This document shows positions 59,061 to 64,000 of a stretch of DNA of 64,000 nt, one piece after another. Source of the stretch: Candidatus Pantoea floridensis. Lineage in GTDB: Bacteria; Pseudomonadota; Gammaproteobacteria; Enterobacterales; Enterobacteriaceae. Position numbers and translations under genes: made by a program. The first letter of the stretch is position 1. Each line of letters starts with the position of its first letter. The DNA is taken from positions 2,480,001 through 2,544,000 of the forward strand of contig NZ_OCMY01000001.1 of the NCBI RefSeq assembly GCF_900215435.1, given 5' to 3'. The notes under the pieces are model-generated. The model ran no database searches. It was not told where the DNA came from and saw only the letters and a program-made list of their open reading frames with translations.

Positions 59061-61486
59061 GGTGAAATCCCTGACTGTGAATTATCCGCGGTACTCACCG
59101 CAGAACCTTGCGCTGGCGGCGGCAGCGGGCAGGTAAGCGGCCCGTAAGTTTGCAGCGCTTTTGGCTGGCCGTCAGCGATATCCAACTGCGTATTGCAGCT
59201 GCGTCCATCCGGCGTAACCACATGTATCGGATTACTGGCGCCGAGATCTTCCATCCACACAATGCCATCCCAGCCGACGTATTCGGTGGCCTGATTAGGA
59301 CGTAATACCTGGCTGGAAATCGGCAGCGGCTGCCCGCTGCTGTCATGCAGCACGACGCTGGCAGCGCGCAGACGCTCCACCGGGAAATTGAGCAAATAGC
59401 CACTTTTGCGCTTCACAGCGAAGCGCTGTTCGACCTTTGGCGCAGTGCGATCGGCTGGTAGATCGAGCGTATCGATGTCGTATTTCGCGCCGTAGTAGCT
59501 GCTGATGGACGGAACCAGCAGATAACCCTGTTTATCTGTGCGTCCCATCGATTGGTTTTCGTAACGCACCGTAACGTCCGGATAGTCGGTTTTCACCACG
59601 ACGAACGCATCGTTGATGTCGTTGGCGGCAAAGACGCGGTTATCCATCAACACCAGCGAACCGGTGAAATCGGCCCATTGCGTGGTGTTATCGTTATCGC
59701 CGTAAAAACCGGCGGAGGTATCAATTTTATTATTACGATAGCGTAAGCTGGCCTGGCGATAATCGCCGCTGTCGCTGCCCTGATTGGCCCACGCCGCATC
59801 ATAGGCGAAGCCGCCATCGGTTGGCATCGCGCGTGAAACATACAGGCGCTGATTATTGTTGCCCTGCTGATCGCGCTCCATGCTCACTGATGCGCTGCTC
59901 TGCTCACCAAATGGGATCACAAGGGAAATCGCGCCGCTCCAGTCACCCTGTTGCTGGTCGCGGCTGGCGGAGATATACACGCTGCTGTTGCCCCACAGAT
60001 TTTTACTCCATGAGAGATTCATCAAGCGCGTGCGATCGCCGCTGCCGCCAGCGATATCAATATATGCCAGCCCCAGGCTGCCATAATCATTCAGCGACAC
60101 GCTGGCGGTGTATTGTGCGCTGCGCCGCGACAGCGAGTAGCTGGTGTTCGCGTTGTCGCCGCGGCTGCCCACCAGTGCGAGATTGCCGAAATCGGCGGTG
60201 CGCAGAATGTGCTGAGTGCCAAGGCTGAACCAGCTATTGTTGTACTGATAACCCCAGCTGTACTGGGTGCCGGGATCACCAGCCATCTGGCTCTGCGCCA
60301 GCGCGCCATTAATCACACCCCAGCTGCCGAGCTTCAGCAGTCCGCCTGCGCCGCCCATGGCAACGCTGCTGCTGCCCTCCGCATGGCTTTCCAGCGTCAA
60401 CCAATCCGTTAAGCCATAGCGATAGGAGCCGCTCGCCGCTGCAGCGCCATAATCAAAATTTTGCACGCCGTAATTTTCGCGTATCGCACCGGCGGAGAAC
60501 GAATAATCGGATAACCCTTGTTTCAGCAAGCTGCTGGAGACGTAAAACGGCAGCGTGGTGGTGATTTGTCGGCCTACCGCATCGGTGGTGGTGATCACCG
60601 CATCACCGGCGCCGTTGACGAAAGGCACGTTAGTGAGCGACCACGGGCCGGGCTGCACGTCGGCCTGCGCGCTGCGGTAGCCGTTAATGAAGAGGTCGAC
60701 CGAGGAGGGGACTGCCGCCTGGCCGGAAAACGCCGGCAAAGGATAGGTCACCAGATCGGGCCGTACGCTGAAATCACGCCCAATCTGCACGCCGCCGAGG
60801 CGCACGCTGTTGCTCCAGCTCAGGGCATCGGTAACCAAATCCCCGGCGCGCCAGCTGATAGCCGCGTTCTCGTTTTCATTGCTAAACCAGGTATCGTAAC
60901 GAATATAGCCTTCCTGCTGACCGGAAACGCCGCCTTCCAGCTGCTGCACGTACACGCCGTTAGTGGAAAACTGGCCAATCGGTCCGAAGAAACGCAGTTC
61001 GTTCCAGCTGGAAAGACGCGAACCGGCGTTATCCGTCCGCGTGGCGTAGAAGTCGTAGTTGAGCAGGGCACCGTTACTGGCGCGCCCCGGAAAGCGCGGT
61101 GCGTTCTGTTGCTGACCAATGGTCTGTCCCGGCAGCCACGCGGCGGGTACCGTGAGCAATAGGCGTTGGCGCTGTTCGTCATACTCCACTTTGGCTAATT
61201 GATTCACATCGATCTGCTGACCTTGCAGCTTCTCGGCAGGAATACCGGCACGCTCTAAATCCCCGCGTCGTAGCCAGAAATCACCGTTTTTGCGTTCAAC
61301 CGGTACGATATCGCCACGCCCGCCCTGATTCACCACCAGTTCCAGCATATATTGCTGACCGCTGGCGCTATTCTCCAGCGCAGGCGGTGGCGGCAGCTCA
61401 GAGAAGGTCTCGGCACTGCTGATCATCGGGCTGATGCAAAGCACGCTGGCAACCGCCAGCGCGCAGGGATGCGGCGTAAACTTCAT
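59057..61486 (-). CDS. Outer membrane usher, Csu/archaic type
   Basis: Usher of 809 residues: signal peptide (cleaved after SSA near residue 26), N-terminal domain with LELVVNQGGRGDIVPVERKN, a 24-strand pore with plug, and C-terminal domains (QPKALQTYGPLTCPLP). The segment VNGYRSAQADVQPGPWSLTN-type plug region (LFINGYRSAQADVQPGPWSL) is typical. It is shorter than classical FimD ushers, as expected for the archaic class. ATG 61486 shares TGATG with the chaperone stop; translationally coupled. Confidence 0.9.
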   Translation of the reverse strand: MKFTPHPCALAVASVLCISPMISSAETFSELPPPPALENSASGQQYMLELVVNQGGRGDIVPVERKNGDFWLRRGDLERAGIPAEKLQGQQIDVNQLAKVEYDEQRQRLLLTVPAAWLPGQTIGQQQNAPRFPGRASNGALLNYDFYATRTDNAGSRLSSWNELRFFGPIGQFSTNGVYVQQLEGGVSGQQEGYIRYDTWFSNENENAAISWRAGDLVTDALSWSNSVRLGGVQIGRDFSVRPDLVTYPLPAFSGQAAVPSSVDLFINGYRSAQADVQPGPWSLTNVPFVNGAGDAVITTTDAVGRQITTTLPFYVSSSLLKQGLSDYSFSAGAIRENYGVQNFDYGAAAASGSYRYGLTDWLTLESHAEGSSSVAMGGAGGLLKLGSWGVINGALAQSQMAGDPGTQYSWGYQYNNSWFSLGTQHILRTADFGNLALVGSRGDNANTSYSLSRRSAQYTASVSLNDYGSLGLAYIDIAGGSGDRTRLMNLSWSKNLWGNSSVYISASRDQQQGDWSGAISLVIPFGEQSSASVSMERDQQGNNNQRLYVSRAMPTDGGFAYDAAWANQGSDSGDYRQASLRYRNNKIDTSAGFYGDNDNTTQWADFTGSLVLMDNRVFAANDINDAFVVVKTDYPDVTVRYENQSMGRTDKQGYLLVPSISSYYGAKYDIDTLDLPADRTAPKVEQRFAVKRKSGYLLNFPVERLRAASVVLHDSSGQPLPISSQVLRPNQATEYVGWDGIVWMEDLGASNPIHVVTPDGRSCNTQLDIADGQPKALQTYGPLTCPLPPPAQGSAVSTADNSQSGISP

Positions 61487-62199
61487 CAACGCGCGGCAGC
61501 GCTGCTCCAGTGGCCTTTATTCATCTCGGCCGAGAGTTCACCGCTCACGCTGCTGGTTAACGGCCAGCGATGACTACTGTTGGCCAACACGTAACCGAAT
61601 AAACCGTTACCCATGCGGCGTCCGCCGATGGTGACATTACTTAATCGCGCGTGACCGTTGCCGCGATTGGTCAGCTCCAGCCAGCGCTTGCCGCCGCTGT
61701 TTACCTCTTGCCAGCTCAACTGCGGTTGTGCCGTATCGCGCGTGACGCCGTTGCCATAGACGAATAACGGTACCGAATAGCGCATCTGGAAGGTAAGACC
61801 CGCCTGGTTTTCCCCCGGCGTGCGCGGCGTGGGGATTTCATCCAGTACCACGCGATACGACATTTCACGTCCGGCGGCGGGTGGCGTTTGCTTGATTAAA
61901 CGCACCAGCTGTTTCTGCCCCGGTTCAAGACGCACCATCGGCGGGCTCGCCACCACTTGCTGTTGCGTTTGATACTGTTCCTGGCCGTTGATTTGCTGCC
62001 AGCTGAAGATGCGTACCTGCATCATGGTGGTGGCATTGCCGCGATTCTCCAGCCACAGTTCGCTGGCTTTTTCTTCGGGATCAATGGCCGGATCGATGGG
62101 CCAAACCATCAGTGAATTGGCTGCCTTCACCGCAGGTGTTAGTGCCACACATAACAAGAGTATCAGGGCGCGCAGGTTCATCATTTTGTCATCCTTCAT
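61486..62199 (-). CDS. Periplasmic pilus chaperone, CsuC-like
   Basis: A 237-residue PapD-fold chaperone with a signal peptide (cleaved after VKA near residue 26). Chaperone marks: an early strand ANSLMVWPIDPAID, ELWLENRGNATTMMQVRIF, the donor-strand region EPGQKQLVRLIK and the C-terminal domain with LELTNRGNGHARLSNV. A later ATG at 62184 has GGA nearby and is an alternative start. It lies between two pilin genes and the usher. Confidence 0.9.
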   Translation of the reverse strand: MKDDKMMNLRALILLLCVALTPAVKAANSLMVWPIDPAIDPEEKASELWLENRGNATTMMQVRIFSWQQINGQEQYQTQQQVVASPPMVRLEPGQKQLVRLIKQTPPAAGREMSYRVVLDEIPTPRTPGENQAGLTFQMRYSVPLFVYGNGVTRDTAQPQLSWQEVNSGGKRWLELTNRGNGHARLSNVTIGGRRMGNGLFGYVLANSSHRWPLTSSVSGELSAEMNKGHWSSAAAR

Positions 62200-62209
62200 G
62201 GTACTAACG

Positions 62210-62725
62210 TCACCAACTCAGGGTGACAGTTAAGGTATCGGTATACGTCCCGGCGCGCGTCGGGCCGGGTAGCGTTAGCAGGCCATAAATAGGCAGCGTA
62301 ATGTTATTGGCATTGCTGTAGCTCAGCGCAACGGCGCTGTTCACCGGAATCGCCGTGGTATGAGCGGCATTGCTGTACAAGCTATACGCCACGGTATTGG
62401 TGTTGCTGGTGTGTTTGAGGTTGCGGGTCGCGGTGTAGTTGTTGCCGCCGTTGATGCTCATGCTGACAGCGGTGCCTGGCGTGCAGGCGAGCGTGATGGT
62501 GGTGCTTTGCACATAGCTGGCGCTGACGCTGCTGGAGGACACGCCCGGTTGTGTGCCGAAATTAAGCGTGCCGAATACCCCGGTATTGGTACCGGATACG
62601 ACACAACCTGCCACTACTGATGCTGAGACCTGAAAGGTTGCCGTCGGCAACCCCCAGGCGGAGACACTCCCTATCAGCAGGGCAAGGCCACCTGCACAGT
62701 GCAGCCCACGCTGCACCACGGCCAC
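62210..62725 (-). CDS. Spore-coat-U domain pilin subunit (minor), CsuA/CsuB-like
   Basis: A 171-residue exported pilin with signal peptide (hydrophobic residues 10-22) and one SCPU domain: ATFQVSASVVAGCVVSGTNT, GTLNFGTQPGV, and the terminal strand GTYTDTLTVTLSW. The GTG start (62725) follows AAGGG. It is probably a minor subunit or adaptor between shaft and tip. In Acinetobacter the Csu operon has two minor pilins; only one is present here. Confidence 0.85.
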   Translation of the reverse strand: MAVVQRGLHCAGGLALLIGSVSAWGLPTATFQVSASVVAGCVVSGTNTGVFGTLNFGTQPGVSSSSVSASYVQSTTITLACTPGTAVSMSINGGNNYTATRNLKHTSNTNTVAYSLYSNAAHTTAIPVNSAVALSYSNANNITLPIYGLLTLPGPTRAGTYTDTLTVTLSW

Positions 62726-62747
62726 CCTGAGAACCCTTACGCTTCTC

Positions 62748-63317
62748 TCAGTAATTCACCGCCACGTTAATCGTGTCCGTATAGGTACCAGCTGGGATCA
62801 GCGGGTTAAAGCCACCTCCCACCACGCGACCATAAATGGCGTAGTTGGTACCCAACGTCGGGTCGGTAGTGCCGCTGGGGGCGATATTGGTGTTATTGGC
62901 GATAGCGGTGGTAAATGCGGCATCGCTATACAGCGTATAGGCAATGCCCTGCGTATTGTTGGAGCCGAGAATCAGGTAGCGTGGCTGGCCACTCACCGTG
63001 CCGTAAATGGTCGCCGGTGCGGCGTTACTGCTGGTGACCTGTACGTTGAAGGTTTGCCCGGTGGTACAGCGAACGAATATGCCGTTGCCAGATGCGCCAA
63101 CCAACGTCGCGTTCAATGTATCGAAGGTGGCTGCGCTGCTACCGAAGTTCAGGGTACCGAAGTTAACCCCGGTCGTTGCAGACTGACCATTCACTAAACA
63201 ACCGGTGGTAAGCGTCAATGTGGCATTGATGGTTCCCGTTGTGGTGGCGGCAAAAACAGCGGTGGGAGCAAGGGCGGCGCTTAGGCTAGAAGCCACAAGA
63301 AAAAGCTTGAGTTTCAT
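62748..63317 (-). CDS. Spore-coat-U domain major pilin, CsuA/B-like
   Basis: A 189-residue pilin: signal peptide (cleaved after VFA near residue 23), then TGTINATLTLTTGCLVNGQS, the motif NFGTLNFGSSA and the end GTYTDTINVAVNY. Its first place in the operon and good ribosome site (AAGGA, 7 bases before ATG 63317) fit the main shaft subunit. ATG 63323 is in frame but touches that site. The order pilin-pilin-chaperone-usher-tip is that of Csu operons. Confidence 0.87.
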   Translation of the reverse strand: MKLKLFLVASSLSAALAPTAVFAATTTGTINATLTLTTGCLVNGQSATTGVNFGTLNFGSSAATFDTLNATLVGASGNGIFVRCTTGQTFNVQVTSSNAAPATIYGTVSGQPRYLILGSNNTQGIAYTLYSDAAFTTAIANNTNIAPSGTTDPTLGTNYAIYGRVVGGGFNPLIPAGTYTDTINVAVNY

Positions 63318-63323
63318 AATCAT

Positions 63324-63865
63324 TCCTTACTGATTATCCAAGGTCAGTGCTTTTTCACCTGGTCATTCATTTATGAAAATACATCCGAAATCAAACAAGA
63401 GCCGCATTTGGCCCGACAGCGTAAGCGCCTACCACCTAAGAAAATTCCTGGATGGTGCATTAATGATTTATATCAGTTTTCTTTACTATAGATCAGCAAA
63501 TCTGGCCTTGTGCACCCAGGGTTCATTTTTTCCCTAATCAATTGACGTTTTTCGCCGATAACTCAGTAATAACAAGGGGTGGCGGCCAGTTAAAAAAACT
63601 AAACAGCCGGCGATTTCCCCCTCTATCACGCGCGTCGGTTCAATGCTATGTTCGTGCATTAATCAGATATTATTAATTTTCCACCCGATGACTGATGATG
63701 AAAATAAAAATAAATAGCATGAGAGTTCCAGTTTTTACTGGACCTGGCATTCTCACTGTTTCGCCGCTAATGGTCATTATTCGCCCGTAATCGGCGCTTT
63801 ATCTTCCTTGTTTTTATTTGATGACACCAAACCTGCTCCGTAGCAGGTTGAGTTTAGGAGCGCAC
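63324..63865. promoter_or_regulatory. Divergent region between the pilus operon and the MHYT gene
   Basis: 542 bases without a gene, AT-rich. They hold a small hairpin TCCAGT-TTTT-ACTGGA (63727-63742) and, 17 bases before the MHYT start, a perfect 8-bp hairpin AACCTGCT-CCGT-AGCAGGTT (63830-63849). The pilus promoter is probably in the first 200 bases; TATAGT on the minus strand near 63486-63491 is a possible -10. No known operator was recognised. Confidence 0.4.
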
Positions 63866-64000
63866 ATGCTGTTGGTTACCTGGGATAGCGTTCTGGTTTC
63901 CGTTTCACTGATTGTGGCCTTCATCGCCGCCTTTACCGCATTAGATACGGCAGGCCGCGTCGCCGTATCCCGCGGTTGCCTGGCAAAACTGTGGTTAGTG
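63866..64000 (+). CDS. MHYT-domain membrane protein (3' partial)
   Basis: The first 45 residues of a protein cut by the window edge. MLLVTWDSVLVSVSLIVAFIAAFTALDTAGRVA resembles the first helices of MHYT sensor domains, which usually sit before GGDEF or EAL domains and are thought to sense a diatomic gas through bound metal. TTAGGAG lies 5 bases before the ATG. The downstream domains are not visible, so the cyclic-di-GMP role is an expectation, attractive beside a pilus operon. Confidence 0.65.
   Translation, partial: MLLVTWDSVLVSVSLIVAFIAAFTALDTAGRVAVSRGCLAKLWLV

Noticed and set aside
60518..61162. A 214-codon frame inside the usher gene on the other strand
   Set aside because: Shadow frame; the usher on the minus strand is full length and coherent.

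Overview
The window is a chromosomal segment of an enterobacterium, most likely from the Erwiniaceae (a Pantoea- or Erwinia-like organism). Three things point there: the proteins are close to their Escherichia coli counterparts, the gene order largely follows the E. coli rpoD to exbD stretch, and several loci have been swapped in or out. The genus is an inference; the order Enterobacterales is secure. No rRNA genes, CRISPR arrays or intact insertion sequences were seen.

Region by region. 1-3532: the end of a LapBCE-like type I secretion operon (ATPase, adaptor, outer membrane channel), cut at the left edge. 3533-4571: an MgtC/SapB family gene behind a long structured leader. 4600-8770: an AT-rich accessory segment. 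It holds a GT17-type glycosyltransferase gene between two copies of a terminator, then a decayed tyrosine-integrase prophage bounded by 47-bp direct repeats, one of them the 3' part of tRNA-Ile(CAU) gene ileX. The remnant keeps a 3' fragment of a P2-like integrase, two small unknown genes that look immunity-like, and a two-helix membrane protein resembling SieB superinfection exclusion proteins. 8950-11820: a divergent SDR oxidoreductase/TetR pair with an operator array, mug, and a ModA-like binding protein.

11867-32363 is conserved core: the macromolecular synthesis operon rpsU-dnaG-rpoD, tsaD, plsY, folB, uppP, cca, ygiM, ygiF, glnE, hldE, ubiK, ribB with its FMN riboswitch, dodA (ygiD), ygiC and ygiB. 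32505-38645: tolC, then nudF-yqiB-cpdA-yqiA-parE. 38702-40559: a LysR regulator, ygiN and mdaB. 40778-46116 is an inserted sugar operon: a PRD regulator, fructose-type PTS IIA, IIB and IIC, and two different class II aldolases, with two CRP-like sites upstream. 46524-56504 returns to core order (parC, plsC, ftsP, dkgA, a YqhC-like regulator, yghB, metC, exbB, exbD), but yqhD is absent. 56687-58006 is a citrate/tricarballylate-type MFS transporter. 58095-63317 is a Csu-type (archaic, spore-coat-U) chaperone-usher pilus operon, followed by the start of an MHYT-domain gene cut at the right edge.

Adhesion and surface traits recur: an adhesin-type secretion system at one end, archaic pili at the other, with an MHYT (probable cyclic-di-GMP) protein beside the pili. 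A 24-bp palindromic intergenic repeat occurs five times between 41.7 and 58.1 kb, twice acting as or beside a terminator. The least explained material is the ileX island (5737-8730) and the two-aldolase PTS operon.
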